Under the pieces are notes generated by a model. The model was given only the letters and a program-made list of their open reading frames with translations, was not told where the DNA came from and searched no databases. Source: Lasiodiplodia sp. COLG20 (Eukaryota; Ascomycota; Dothideomycetes; Botryosphaeriales; Botryosphaeriaceae). Taken from it: a stretch of DNA of 64,000 nt. The stretch is from NCBI GenBank assembly GCA_009801085.1, contig VNWV01000002.1:558001-622000 (forward strand). The letters run 5' to 3'. Positions 1-11,572 of this stretch are shown in pieces. Position 1 is the first letter of the stretch. The number at the start of each line of letters is the position of its first letter. The translations under genes were made by a program, and so were the position numbers.

Positions 1-1299
1 CAGCGGCGCAACGTTCAACCGCCCTTGCCACCAATCATCTAACCAGCTGTGCAGGCGGGGAGATGCAAGTATCGCACTCCTGCAGCGGAGGGCGTGACCC
101 CGGTCCTATTTCACACCATTCCAATAATTTTCTTCTAGCGCGCCTGTGAGAGAAGGCCATGTGCACACGATGCACAACGGGTCAGGAGTGCGACGCTGGG
201 ACGACGCAACGGCCGCATCCAATGAGAATCCGCCTTGGCGCCGGAGACGGGCAAGTGGCTCTGTCTGCCATAAGCAAGGCGGAGTGGGCTGCATGCAGAA
301 GGGGCAGTAGCAAACGCCCATTCGCTCCGACCGGCGACGGTAACGGTGATGACATCCTGCATACTTCTGCTCGATAGACGCGCGGCAAACCACCACGCTC
401 CTGCGTCAACGGTCTGCCTTTCCAGTTTCTAAATTTACACCGGGGCCGGTGCGCGCTGGGACTCTGTCTTTGTCTTTGCTGCCGCTAAGAGTCGATGGCG
501 CAATCCGTGCGGGTGTTTGAGGTGGGATTCCTAGCGGCGGTGTCAGCCTCGTTTCATGTGCGGGTGATTGATTGTGTCTGGGACCGAAGGAGGCCCTGCC
601 GCGCAGCATAGGGCCTCAAAAAAAATTTCGCCTCAAGCATGTAGGAATGAAATTTGGTTCGCAAAAAGGTTGAACGGCAGACTGTGTTTACATGCTTTAG
701 GTAAGTGATAGGCATGATCTTCTTCGGCGGTGTAAGCTTAGAATAGGAATAGGCTCTTGAATGTAGATCACGAGTAGTGGCGAAAGTGGAAGCGATCTTG
801 TATGTTCTGTAGTTTGATGCTGACATCTCATTCTCAGCACGTGCAGATCACTTATGGAAGCATTACCGACTACTACTACGTGTACAAACTGTGTGGATGC
901 AAGGGAGCAGTAGCGCACGTCTAGTCCGCTGTGCAAATATGCACTTATCGCAAGGACTTCAGCAGCAGAGATGCACTCACTGAACAAACACCACTATTGC
1001 CAGTCGGTGTCACCTCGTCAACAGAAGCCTAATAATATCACTTGTACTCTCCTCTCTAATCTTAGGTTGACCGTACAGCAGGCTGCATGTCGTGTGCGCT
1101 TGTTCTGCACCTAACAGCCCCGGTGTTACGATGCCATCCCTCTTGTCTTCCATTTGACACTTGTCTCGCACGGATTTGCGTGAAAATAGATCGACAACGT
1201 GTCCACCTGATAGACCTTGCGACGAAAAATACCTTGAAAAAAGTAAGTTTCGATTCATTACTATAAACAACATGACCACAGTCCTTCCGGAACATAATC
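1..1299. other. Intergenic, no gene recognised
   Basis: I see only short overlapping ORFs without family resemblance. The stretch is the downstream flank of GUF1, and the window begins inside intergenic DNA. No tRNA or repeat was recognised. Confidence 0.5.
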
Positions 1300-3346
1300 T
1301 CACTTGGCCAAAAAGCCCTGGAAAGCTTTCTGATCAATGATGACGTTTCCAACAGCCCGCATCTTCTTCTTTCCCTCCTTCTGCTTCTCGAGCAATTTCT
1401 TCCTTCTTGTGATGTCGCTAGCATGCAGCTTAGCCAGGACATCTTTCCTGAACGGCTTGATTGTCTCTCTTGCCACGACGCGCTTGCCGACAGCAGCCTG
1501 GATGACGACCTCAAACATCTGACGATCAACATGCTCCTTGAAGCGTTTGACCCAGTCTCTTCCGATGCGCTCGGCCTGAGAGCTATGGACGATGCGTGCG
1601 ACGGCATCGACGGGCACTTTGTTGACAAGCAGCTGGAGCTTCTGAATGTTAGAGCGGCGGAAGCCGGCATCTTCATAGTCCAGCGTAGCGTATCCCTTGG
1701 TTGCACCCTTGAGCTTTCCAAAGAAGTCATCGACCAGTTGTGCCAGCGGCAGGTCGTATTTCAGGATTACTTGGGTAGCCGTAAAGAAGGTAAGTGACTT
1801 CTGCTCGCCACGATTTGCTTCACAAAGCTCCACAACGCGGCCGATATACTCCTCGGGGAGCGTGATGGTTGCCTCGACGTAGGGCTCCTGCACTTCTGCC
1901 ACTTTGGTATGACGGTCCTGCTCGTCGGGGAATGCGTTGGGGTTAGAGAGGACTGCTTCGGTGCCGTCTTTGTAAATGAGCTTGGTTGGAACCGATGGGG
2001 GGGTGATGATAATGCTCGCGCCGTGCTCCTGGCGGAGACGGTCCTCGAAGACAGAGCAGTGGAGAGTACCGAGGAAACCAAGACGCCACCCAGCCCCCAG
2101 AGCCTCGGAAGATTCCTTGCTGACAGTAACGGCACGATCGTTCAGAACAATCTGGTTGATGCTTTCTTCGAGATGCTCATAGCTCCCCTGGTCTACGGGA
2201 AATGCAGCGACGAAGACCATGGACTTGGGCTCTTCAAAGCCTGGATAAGGCTCGACCAATTTTTCCGAGCCAACCGTCGTATACGTGTCGCCAACTTTGG
2301 CTTCCTGCGAGCGCTTCATGCCGGGGTTGAAATAGATATAACCAACCTGACCGGCACGCAGCTTCGTCATGGGTGTCTGATCGGGATACATCATTCCAAC
2401 CTCGCCAACCGTGTACTTGAGCCCGGTGGCAAACGAGGTGATGACATCGCCAGCTTTGACTTCCCCATCGAAGATACGCACCAGGAGGATGACACCCTTG
2501 TAATGGTTGTACCAGGAATCCACGAGAAGAAGGCGAAGCGGCTTTGTATTGTCGCCAACAGGCGCCGGGATCTGCTCGATGACTTTCGGAAGGATCTCTT
2601 GCACGTTCAAGCCCGTCTTCGCGGAAACCAGCACAGCTTTGCTGGAATCCAGCTCAAAAGACTCCTCCAGCTGATCCAGCGCGCGTTCAGTATCCGCGGA
2701 AGGAAGATCAATCTTATTGACGACGGGCAGTAGCGTCAGGCCCTGGGCGAAAGCAAGGTAGAAATTCGCAACAGTCTGGGCTTGCACGCCTTGACTGGCA
2801 TCGACCAAAAGGAGAGCTGGCACACAGTGAGCACAAACGCACGGCAGCAGCAGCACTGGGATACGACGTACCGCCTCCGCAACTAGCATAACTGCGTGAC
2901 ACCTCGGCGCGGAAGTCGACGTGACCGGGCGTGTCGACCAAATGCAGCAGATAGTCTTCCCCCTCGTGATTGTAAATCATGCTGCATGTCTGCGCCTTGA
3001 CGGTGATGCCACGTTCGCGCTCGACGTCTAGCTTGTCCAGGATTTGCTTGTTGCCGCCAGGTTCGATGGTGCCGGTGAGCTCGAGCAGGCGATCGCTAAG
3101 GGTGCTTTTGCCATGGTCAACGTGGGCGACGATGCAGAAGTTGCGGAAGCGGTCAATTGGGATGGCGGCGACGCGCTTCTCGAGGTCGGACGGGGCCCTA
3201 TAGGGCACGGCGTAGCGGGCGGCGGTGGTGCGAAACTGGCGCAGCCATGCCGTAGGCTTCGCGGGCAAGAACTTGGAGGGACAGCGAGTGAACGAGCCCT
3301 GCAATGGCCGCCCCAGGCGCTCAGCGGCTCGGAAGCATGGTCGCAT
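1300..3346 (-). CDS. GUF1: Mitochondrial translation factor GUF1 (LepA/EF4 GTPase)
   Basis: Ribosome-bound translational GTPase of mitochondria, homologous to bacterial LepA/EF4, thought to remobilise stalled or mistranslocated mitoribosomes at the inner membrane. Two exons: 3346-2872 and 2816-1300, with a 55 bp intron (GTACGT...CAG) that restores the conserved stretch [14 protein letters not shown]. The product is 663 aa. The first ~60 residues are Arg/Ser/Ala-rich without acidic patches, as expected of a matrix-targeting peptide. G1 [10 protein letters not shown]3 DTPGHVDF and G4 NKIDLP are all present, and the LepA-type C-terminal domain ends in FQGFLAK. I chose the ATG at 3346 because fungal orthologues begin with a similar MR-C leader; an in-frame ATG at 3478 would add 44 residues. 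It is divergent from MAD2 over 506 bp. Confidence 0.95.
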
Positions 3347-3852
3347 GAGTGTCAAATGAACGGTGGCATCAGCGAAGCTGCGGTCGTGATGATGCGGGCG
3401 CTCGAAAATTGCGGCGAACGTCGGAGGTCGGCGCGGAGCCCCAGAAACCCGCCCGCAATCCACCAGCCCGAACGGCAAGCACGATCAATCGGTGCGAGAT
3501 CCACCTCCTGGGTCCTCAAGCTGCTCCGGCCTGCTGCCATATACCTTAAATATTCTCCTGCCGGGTTTCGTTTGGATTCCCGGCACAGTGGTTGCCGCGC
3601 CAACTAGCGTACACAGTCTTGGCGGCGGCGCTGACCCGATCTCCGTCTCCAACGACCTCGCTCGAGCACACAACGCATCACTCGGTCCCATCCCCTGCAC
3701 CATCGCACCGCGCTAGCCAGGGCAAGCGGATATCAAAGGACGCTCTGCGCAAAGACCCACTGCCGACTGAATCGACTGCTCCTGATCTGAGCCAATCCGT
3801 CAAAGCTTTCTTACCTGCAGCTCCATCGCCCCGCCACCGACCACGTGCAATC
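3347..3852. promoter_or_regulatory. Divergent intergenic region GUF1/MAD2
   Basis: This 506 bp region between two divergent start codons must hold both promoters. No TATA box stands out. The MAD2-proximal part is pyrimidine- and CA-rich, which is usual for fungal core promoters. Confidence 0.5.
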
Positions 3853-4765
3853 ATGTCGGCCGAAGAGGAGAAGCCAAAGACCAAGTCGTCGACCAAGTCG
3901 GCATCAAAGTCCACCTCCAAGACCGCCACTGGCGAAAAGAAGAAGGTCAAGAAGAGCTCGTCGTCGAAAGATGATGCCGGAGCGAAGACGCACAAGCTGG
4001 CTCTGAAGGGCTCTTCCAAGGTCATTTCCGAATTCGTAAGATCTACCGCCGTGATTCCACATACCCTATGCTCACCCGGCCCAGTTTGAATACTCGATCC
4101 ACACCATTCTCTTTCAGCGGGGAGTCTATCCTGCCGAAGACTTCACCGCTGTCAAGAAGTACGGTTTGACCATGATGGTGTCGTCCGATGACCAGGTGAA
4201 AGCCTACATCAAGAAGATCATGTCCCAGTTGAGCAAGTGGATGCTCGGCTCCAAGATCAACAAGCTCGTCATCGTCATCACTAGCCGCGAGACGGGCGAA
4301 CACGTCGAGCGCTGGCAGTTCGACGTGCAAATCTTCAACAAAAACGCCAAGCCTCGTACCGCCTCCGAAGCACCTGCTGCGGGTGAAGCAGACAGCGAGA
4401 ACGCCGCCGCAGAGCCGCAGCCACCATCCAAGGAAACCCCAGAGAAAACCGAAGCTGAGATCCAGTCCGAGATCCAATCGCTGTTCCGCCAGATCACCGC
4501 GTCCGTCACCTTTTTGCCCATGCTGGACGGAAATTGTACCTTCAACGTTCTGGTGTATGCCGATGCCGATTCCGACGTCCCCGTCGAGTGGGGCGATTCC
4601 GATGCCAAGGAAATCGAGAACGGCGAGAAGGTCCAGCTGAGAAGTTTTTCCACAAGCAATCACCGTGTCGATACCTTAGTCAGCTACAGGTGAGTCGCCT
4701 CTGTCATCTCGAATGTTGAAAAGGCCGTAGACGTTGCTAATATATACAACAGGCTTGCTGACTGA
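3853..4765 (+). CDS. MAD2: Spindle assembly checkpoint protein MAD2 (HORMA domain)
   Basis: HORMA-domain checkpoint protein that binds Mad1 and Cdc20 at unattached kinetochores and inhibits the anaphase-promoting complex. Three exons: 3853-4035, 4085-4689 and 4753-4765 (introns 49 and 63 bp), giving 266 aa. The last exon encodes only the end of YRLAD and stop. The HORMA core starts near residue 57 (SEFFEYSIHTILFQRGVYP) and ends with the safety-belt segment FSTSNHRVDTLVSYR. Two features lengthen it relative to the ~200 aa of yeast and animal Mad2: a Lys/Ser-rich N-terminal extension of about 55 residues and an acidic Ala/Glu/Pro insertion near residues 130-170. It is divergent from GUF1. Confidence 0.95.
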
Positions 4766-5717
4766 TTGGCTTCGCATGCATACACCTGATGCTGAACTTC
4801 TCAGCTTTGTACGATATCTGAAGATCCTCACACAAGACTCTTCAAACGGGACGTCTGACTGGATGTCGGTCTGGCTGGACAATTGGACATGGAAAATTGA
4901 AACGAAATGTGGCGTTCGCAGGATGGCAAGGATTGGGATGCAAAGCGCAGCGCAATTCTGCTGCACGAGATCTAGCTTTTATGACACCCCCACCCCCTTT
5001 CCTTTTATTATTGTGCAGACTGGATTTCAAATTGCTTTCTAGGGAGGAATTATGGTGAATTCCAGCTAAACCGCTGAGCTAAGCGCGAGAGAGTCACTTC
5101 ATCGCATATGAACACTGAGTTGTTTTGTAATCTGATTATCCGCGTCCTTCAGTCAGCACATTGCAAGATTGCAACCTTTATACTTCTCTTCGAAATCTTC
5201 GAATACGATGATGCATCGATATTTGATCATAGATGGATGCTAGATACCTCGCCTTTTTTTTTTTTTTTACACTTGTCGAGATATTGGATCGATGGTCTGT
5301 GTTTATTTGTGTTGTTGTATGACTGTTGATGTGGCTTCGCAGCTTACAGGATTCTTTGCGAGAGCATTTTTCCCATGACTCATCTTGCTGGCATAGATGT
5401 GTTTCACGCTGTGTTGCACTTTTGGTCAATCTCAAGTGTAATGACAACACCCAAGTAAACTGCACGATTAGATACTAGGATGGCATAGAAACTAAAGCAC
5501 CGATAATAATAGCAATAGGACGATTGCACACACTACGACTCAGGGAGGAAATTCAAGAAAGTATAATAGATATTATCAAACCTGTATACAACTCGGCACT
5601 TCTCTTGTATTTTGATTAGCTGGATTTATTCCGATCCAGCTGAGGAAGAAAGAAAAAAAAATTTGCCCCTCCGACCTTCCGATGATCTCTCTCCAATAAT
5701 TCAAACTGCACCAATAT
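4766..5717. other. Convergent 3' intergenic region
   Basis: This lies between the 3' ends of MAD2 and the C2 gene. It is AT-rich, with a poly-T run of about 18 near 5255-5272. No gene was recognised. Confidence 0.5.
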
Positions 5718-8265
5718 TTACATTAAGCAGACGAGATCAGGGTCTTCCGGCCGAGGGGAGGGTATACCGCCATCGTAACGAACCATAACGCCATTATTGT
5801 TGTTCCCGTAGCCAACTTCGTCTACCATATTTTCTTTCTCATCCTCATTACGCCGAGAGTAGGAAGAGGAAGGAGTCATGCCTAGCTTTCTGCGAAACAC
5901 AGGCGGTAGCAACCATGCCCACCTTATCCTCCCCTCATCGTCCCTCAGCTCCAGGAGTCAGCCACGTCTCCGCCACCGTCCCCTCGTGCTTGCAGGGGTA
6001 GCGCCGATGTCGATGCCTTTCAGCTCTTCGCTCAAGGCGGACAAGTCCTCGGAACCCATGCCGTCGTTCAGCGGGAGCTTTGCCGGAATCGGTGGTCCGC
6101 TGTGGGCAGCATACCCACCCGGTGAACTACCGTACCCGCCGAAATTCTCGCGCTCACGTAGAGGCTGCACGTTGCGCTTCTGGAGGCGGCGAGTACCGGA
6201 GGTAGGGGATGGCGAGTTTTCCATTCCACCGCCAAAGGTGCCTGTCACGGCATCCCTGATGGCGCGATCCGCGTGGCGACTGCCAATCTCACGGGCACCG
6301 TTGAGGCGGTCACGCTCACGGGTTGGAGGCTTCCTGTCGCGATCCCTACCCTTGGGTTCTGGCTCCGGGGCCCACGAATCGATTGGAAGGTGATCCGATG
6401 GATCAATCTTGCGACCATCAGGAGTCACAATGTTGCCGTGCTCATCGCGACCGTTTATGTCCATGTCGCGGGCTTGGGTTGGGTTCCGCGGGCTTGCACG
6501 TGGATTGTACGATTCGAAACTGTCAGGGCCATATGGTGCCCGGGACCCATCCGACGTTGGTGGGCGAGGTGACACGGACTTACGACCAGGCGTAGTGCGG
6601 TTGGCCATGCGTGACTGGCGAACATCGTAGTGTGACGAAACAGGGCTCACGGCATGAGGCTTCACGAGAGCAAGACTGTCCTGCGGGGTGCCGCTATAGG
6701 ACTGGGGGTGAGACGTCGGCGACCCGCGAGGCGGAGTGTGGTACTCAAGCTGGTACTGCTGCCTCGGGGGCGTCCCATAAGTTGTGGGATATGCCTGCTG
6801 TGCTCCGTAGCCATTAGCTGGGGGAGGATAAGCGCTAACGCTCATGCGATGTTGGTGGATTGACATGCGCGGGTCTGCTGAAGCCCCCCCTGGCACAAGC
6901 GCCGAGGGAACGGCGAAAGGGTCATCATGGCTGGACGGGCGGGTGGAGGCCTCGCCAGGATACGGGGGGGCAGCCGGAGAGCTGGGCGCGTGGGGATGGG
7001 TGTGTCGGCGTTCTCCAACGTTAAGCGGCGGCGGGGTCATGTCAGAGTACTCTGGGACCTGAGGCACGCTGGCCGGAGCACTGCTCCTGTGCATAGGCGG
7101 GGGCGGCGGAGCTGCGTCGTCTTCATCCTCGACCGTAGGCTGCATAGCGCTCCGTGACATGCGATAAGCAGCTCCATACGCCGGGTAGCTCTGCTGATCT
7201 TGCTCTGGATAAAAGTCGCCAAGGCTCGAATCCGGGTGATAATCGTTCAAGGGCGGGATTTCAGGAGGGTACTGAGTGCGCCTGTCGAGCAGTGCTTCAG
7301 GAGAACCGTGGGAGGTGGGAACGACAGGAGCGGAGTGGGAGTGGGGCACATCCATGTAGCTCAGTGGTCTAGCCCGCGAGTCGTGTCCAGGGCCCCGCTG
7401 CGGGACCATTGACAGATGGCGTGCATGGGTGGACGTCTGCTGAGGTGGAGCTATAGGCTGGACAGGATAATGCTGTGCGTACAGTTCGTCGGGTTGCACA
7501 ACGTCGGCCGGGCGGTGGTGGAAGACGTCGTAGTCGTCGGGCGAGAAGGGCAGGCCGGACTGCGCACTGTCGGTCGACCTGCTCGGGCGCAGCGTGTGCT
7601 GCTGGTATGGAGGGGTGTGGAAGACGCGGGTGTTCTTCGAAGGCGGTGGGATCTCAGCAGCGACAATGGGCGACTCGGCCGCTGGGTTGGTGGGGAGTGG
7701 CCTGCGCTTGACCGGTGCGTGCTCCCTCCTCTTTTCGGCAACGGGACGCTCGACGGGCAGGCGAGTGTCGTAGTAGGTGAGCTCGAGTCTGACCTCGCCG
7801 GCGTACTTGCCCTTGCACAGCAGGCCGTGCCAGGTGTCGCTCTGGCCGCCGCCGGGCACGATGACTTCGTCGAGGCGGATGAAGGTCTCGCCAATGAGCT
7901 CCGTCTTCTTGTCGTCGTTGAAGACGGAGACCTTCATCTGGTAGTAGTCGGGCGAGTCGCGGACGGTGAAGCGCAGCTCCTGGTCCCTTTGCTCAGGTTA
8001 GGCCGGGTGGAGGATCAGAGGCGTGGCTGGCTTACCATCTGGGCGTCTGGCCGCCGCGCTTGTCCGTCTCCGTCTTCTTCGCTTCCTTGCCGAGGCGGGC
8101 GGCGCAGTAGGGGTCCTGCTTGCCCATGGTCTTGCGGTTGGGCAGGTTCTTGGCGCGGTCGACGACGGCCACGAGGGTGCCGATCTCCGGGCCGTCGACG
8201 GTCATGTCCGAGTAGATGCCATTGGTGTGCGGCGTGCTGGTGAGCTGTGCAAGCGAGGCCGCCAT
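5718..8265 (-). CDS. C2-domain cytokinesis protein, Fic1/Inn1 (ingression protein) family
   Basis: N-terminal C2 domain (about residues 25-150, from GTLVAVVDRAKNLPNRKTMG to EVRLELTYYDTRLP) followed by more than 600 residues of Pro/Ser/Tyr/His-rich disordered sequence with many PxxP stretches. This is the architecture of fungal Inn1/Fic1 proteins, which link the actomyosin ring to septum synthesis and bind SH3 proteins. Exon 1 is 8265-8036; a 49 bp intron rejoins TPRW to DQELRFTVRDS; exon 2 is 7986-5977. I add a third exon, 5889-5718, through an 87 bp intron (GTGGCG...CGCAG), because the frame stays open into an Asn/acidic tail ending in LVCLM. Without it the ORF would stop at 5958. Total 803 aa with the third exon. 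Family call solid, C-terminus tentative. Confidence 0.8.
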
Positions 8266-9976
8266 GGTGTCGGGTGCTCAACGAAGGACAGGCTCTGGCG
8301 GGGGATTTTTATCAATGGCGGCTCTCAGCACAGCGAGTCAGGCGTGCTTGGGGTCGCAGGCAGGAGAGAGCGAAAAGAGAGCGTGGGCGGGTCGGCCGGG
8401 CCAGTGCTGGCAGTGCTGGCAAATGGGGGTTTAACCTGGGGCGGGCGAGCTCGTCATAGACCGTCCTCCGGGCTGTGTTGCGGGGGGCACTCTCGAATGA
8501 GCGACACTGCTGGCAGGGTGGAGTTTTGGGCAATCTTCTGCAGGTGCAGCAGGTCAGTGTTTTTGATGTGGGCCTCGCGGCGGGCGGGTATTTGTGGCTG
8601 CGGTAAAGCAGGAGGCTGGTGATTGCCCGCACCCCGGCGCCCTCGAACTGGCGCGCGCCTGAAACCCGACCGCTGCAAAAGCGTGAAAGGCGGCAGAGCC
8701 GAGCAGCCGCTAGGGCCCAAGGTGCTATGGGGAGCTGTGCTGGCGAACGCGTTGCTGCGGAGCCTGCGCGCGAGGGGCCGCCCGCGGTCTCTGACTGCGC
8801 GTCATGATCTCCGGGTGGCCCGTCGAGCCTGCGCGGGTCACCCGGCGCTGCGCGTCATCCCCGCTGGAAAAGCCTCTGCCGCTCTGCCTTCGCTCACGAT
8901 TTGCCGGACCGTTGAGCGTCGGAGCTGCGAATGGTACGATGCTCAGCAGCGACTCCTGCAGCGCTGCATAACGTCACCGCGCCCGGATGCCGCTGACTCG
9001 CCCGCGTCGGCCCGGTCGCAGGGTCGTCGCCCTACTTTTTGCCCACGCGCCTGCCCGCCTCCCGGCTGGGCTCGAGGAATGCGGCTGTGGCAGGCTTCAG
9101 GCCCCAAACCCGCAGTCTCGCCCTTGACGTAGCGCCCGCCCGCCGCCCTCGTGCTCCACCCACCTCGTGTCGCCGAGGTTTCCAGAAGGTCATTCTGTCA
9201 CCTGCCAGCCCCGTCACGTCACTCGTCGCAGCGAAGCCGGGTGCCTTGAAAACAACACCCAAACCCCAACGCCGGCGTGACGCATGCGCAGTCAGCGCTG
9301 CATGTCTCAACCCGACGCCGCCTCCCAACTGCAGCCTCCAACCTCGCCGCTTTCGGATCGCATCCTGGTCGCCCTCCGGAAACGGCTATGGAACGGGAGC
9401 TAATGCCCTTCACGGCGACTATCCCTCGAGGCTTCCTCTCATTCGCCGTCTGTCCCTGATGCATCCCGTTGCGGTTAAGCATGATTTTAACCTTCCAGCC
9501 TCCCCAATTATTCCTCCTCGCCTTCGACCAGACCAGACCGCCATGTCAGTCACGTGGACTTCCTCCGTCTTTCAGGGTCTGCTCAACAAGGAACACGGCG
9601 TCGAGCCGTCGATCACGGATCGTCCCCTCTTAGATCAGTTCAAGTCTTGCCAAATTTAGCGTCAGACAATCGTTCTTTCACATCAATGCAGATCACCCAT
9701 GCTTCTATTTTTGAAAGGCGTCGCCATTGTCACTTACTGGACAAAGACTCGGCATCCAAGGAAATTATAATAGATCTTCACGCCCCGCCCCTACCTCCGG
9801 ACTATTCGCTGCGAGTACTCTAATTACCTCTTTCATAGGCCTACCACTCCGCAGGCGGACTTCTCTTGCTTCCACCACATTATTTTCTTTTTATTCAACC
9901 CTACATCCACCTTCTTTAGAGCGCTGGGGCAGGTCCCTTGTAGTGTCTGTCACTAACAGACAAGATAATATTCGAG
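8266..9976. other. Divergent intergenic region, GC-rich, no gene recognised
   Basis: 1.7 kb between the divergent starts of the C2 gene and the zinc-knuckle gene. The GC-rich part (8600-9400) has long open frames on both strands, which reflects base composition; none resembles a known family. The part nearest 9976 is pyrimidine-rich and probably promoter. Confidence 0.5.
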
Positions 9977-11572
9977 ATGGCAAGATCCAGGAGCCGGAAC
10001 AACCGCAATGGTGGCCACAACAACAACAATGGCAACAACAGCTATAACAATAACAACAGCAATAACAACAACAATAACAACAACAATAGAAACAACAACA
10101 GCAACAGCAACAGCAACAGAAATAACAACAGAAACACAAATAACACGAGGCAAGAGTGCACGCTTTGTGGCTCAACCCGTCATCATCAGAGTCAATGCAT
10201 CGCTACCGGAGAAGAGAAGCAAGCATATGATACCTATAAGGCGTGGGGGCAGCATGGCACTTGCATTCACTGTGGCAAACAAGGCAGCCATCTGCCTTCC
10301 AACTGCTTCAAACGTCAGAACAACAACAGGAACAATACCGGAGACCGGTCTTGTGGAATCTGTAAGAAGAAGACGAACCACGAACTTGCAGGCTGCCCAG
10401 AAGCGAGAAAATGGTTCGAACGAGCCGGCCGGATGACCGAAGCTGCATTCAATGCGGTCCCGTACTGTATTTTCTGTGGCAACGCGCAGCACAGGTGGCT
10501 AGAGTGCAACTACAGTGGTAAAGAGCGGCGCTTGGTGGAATTTCGCAACCAAGCCAAAGCGTTGCTGATAGATTGGCTGGGTTCTTCTCCTGATACAGAT
10601 TTCTCGCTGCAAAACATATCGTTTTGCGGTTACTGCGAAAGCTTCTGCGACCACAATACCACGACCTGCACCAAATCGGTCGAGGAATATCAAGAAAACA
10701 AGCAGAGGTTTCTGTTGGCTCGTTTTGGCAAGGTTCCCGGTGCTGTCAACTACGACAGGCTTGACCAAAAGCCCATGAGGCCCTTAGTGGAGAAGAAATG
10801 CCAACTATGCCATACCGTGCTCCCCAAGGTGACAAAGCCCGAAGGTTCTCTTAACTACGCCACGATCATCCACTGCACCAACCCAAAATGCGGAAAACAA
10901 ACCGTTCTTTTGCTCGACGACGGAGAAGACGGTCGCAGCAGTAACAGCAATACTTGGGGCCGCCGAAATAGTTATTGGGCCGATTTCAACGCCAAAGAGT
11001 ATCTCGCCCGCACATTTGGGTATGCCAAGGAAGACTGCTGGCCGTTTTTCGCGGGCCACACCGTAACGTGCACAGCCAAAGGCCAGCCCTACTATGATGG
11101 CGACGCGATGACAACCGCGATTGCCCGCCTACATCCCGATTGGTACCATAACAACGGCCTTTGGACTTTCAACGACCCGGGAAACTTCCAGCCTTTCTTT
11201 CCTCCCGCGTCGTGCCAATTTACGCGCGACGACATTGGTGCCAGTAACGAGTCTAATAATCCTATCAAATACACGCGTGACGGCCTCATCCCCTTCTGCG
11301 TCGGTTGCGGTTCCCGGGGCGCCGTCGTTGACGAAGATTATGATATCGTAATGACACAGAGCGGCTCAGATATGGAAGGAAACCTCGCCGGCGCCGGCAC
11401 CGGCGTCGTCGTCTTCGAAAACCCGCATTACCGACTCGGCGGGCGCAATAGCCCCGGGGAGACACATTATATCGCTAAGGCCAAGTGCGACTGCACGATC
11501 AGGCGTGGTATAGAACCCAACATTGTGTGGAAACCACTGCCGCCTGTTCAACCGTATCAGATGAGAATTTAG
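9977..11572 (+). CDS. Asn-rich protein with five tandem CCHC zinc knuckles
   Basis: Intronless 531 aa ORF; no orthologue recognised by name. Residues 8-56 are almost pure Asn with Ser/Arg interruptions, encoded by an AAC/AAT/CAA-type microsatellite. Five zinc knuckles follow: C61-C74 (CTLCGSTRHHQSQC), C96-C110, C126-C140, C164-C177 (CIFCGNAQHRWLEC) and C217-C231, with spacing C-x2-C-x4/5-H-x4-C. More Cys pairs follow (CQLC near residue 275, HCTNPKC, FCVGCG, KCDC). Zinc knuckles bind single-stranded RNA or DNA or proteins, so nucleic-acid binding is likely, but no catalytic motif is visible. A retroelement gag origin is possible because of the knuckles, but there is no protease, reverse transcriptase or terminal repeat nearby. 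The start follows a pyrimidine-rich leader. Confidence 0.75.
   Translation: MARSRSRNNRNGGHNNNNGNNSYNNNNSNNNNNNNNNRNNNSNSNSNRNNNRNTNNTRQECTLCGSTRHHQSQCIATGEEKQAYDTYKAWGQHGTCIHCGKQGSHLPSNCFKRQNNNRNNTGDRSCGICKKKTNHELAGCPEARKWFERAGRMTEAAFNAVPYCIFCGNAQHRWLECNYSGKERRLVEFRNQAKALLIDWLGSSPDTDFSLQNISFCGYCESFCDHNTTTCTKSVEEYQENKQRFLLARFGKVPGAVNYDRLDQKPMRPLVEKKCQLCHTVLPKVTKPEGSLNYATIIHCTNPKCGKQTVLLLDDGEDGRSSNSNTWGRRNSYWADFNAKEYLARTFGYAKEDCWPFFAGHTVTCTAKGQPYYDGDAMTTAIARLHPDWYHNNGLWTFNDPGNFQPFFPPASCQFTRDDIGASNESNNPIKYTRDGLIPFCVGCGSRGAVVDEDYDIVMTQSGSDMEGNLAGAGTGVVVFENPHYRLGGRNSPGETHYIAKAKCDCTIRRGIEPNIVWKPLPPVQPYQMRI
10016..10140 (+). repeat. CAA/AAC-type trinucleotide microsatellite in coding sequence
   Basis: Imperfect array of AAC, AAT and CAA triplets encoding the poly-Asn region of the zinc-knuckle protein. 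Read in the next frame it is Thr-rich. It is likely to vary in length between strains. Confidence 0.85.

Noticed and set aside
1909..2733. 274-codon plus-strand ORF
   Set aside because: Lies entirely antisense to GUF1 and has no family resemblance; frame shadow.
5040..5105. tRNA-like D-arm (complement reads TAGCTCAGCGG)
   Set aside because: No T-arm or acceptor pairing in the right place; no cloverleaf can be completed.
9039..9659. 206-codon ORF upstream of the zinc-knuckle gene
   Set aside because: GC-rich composition opens several frames at once, and there is no similarity or promoter-like start.
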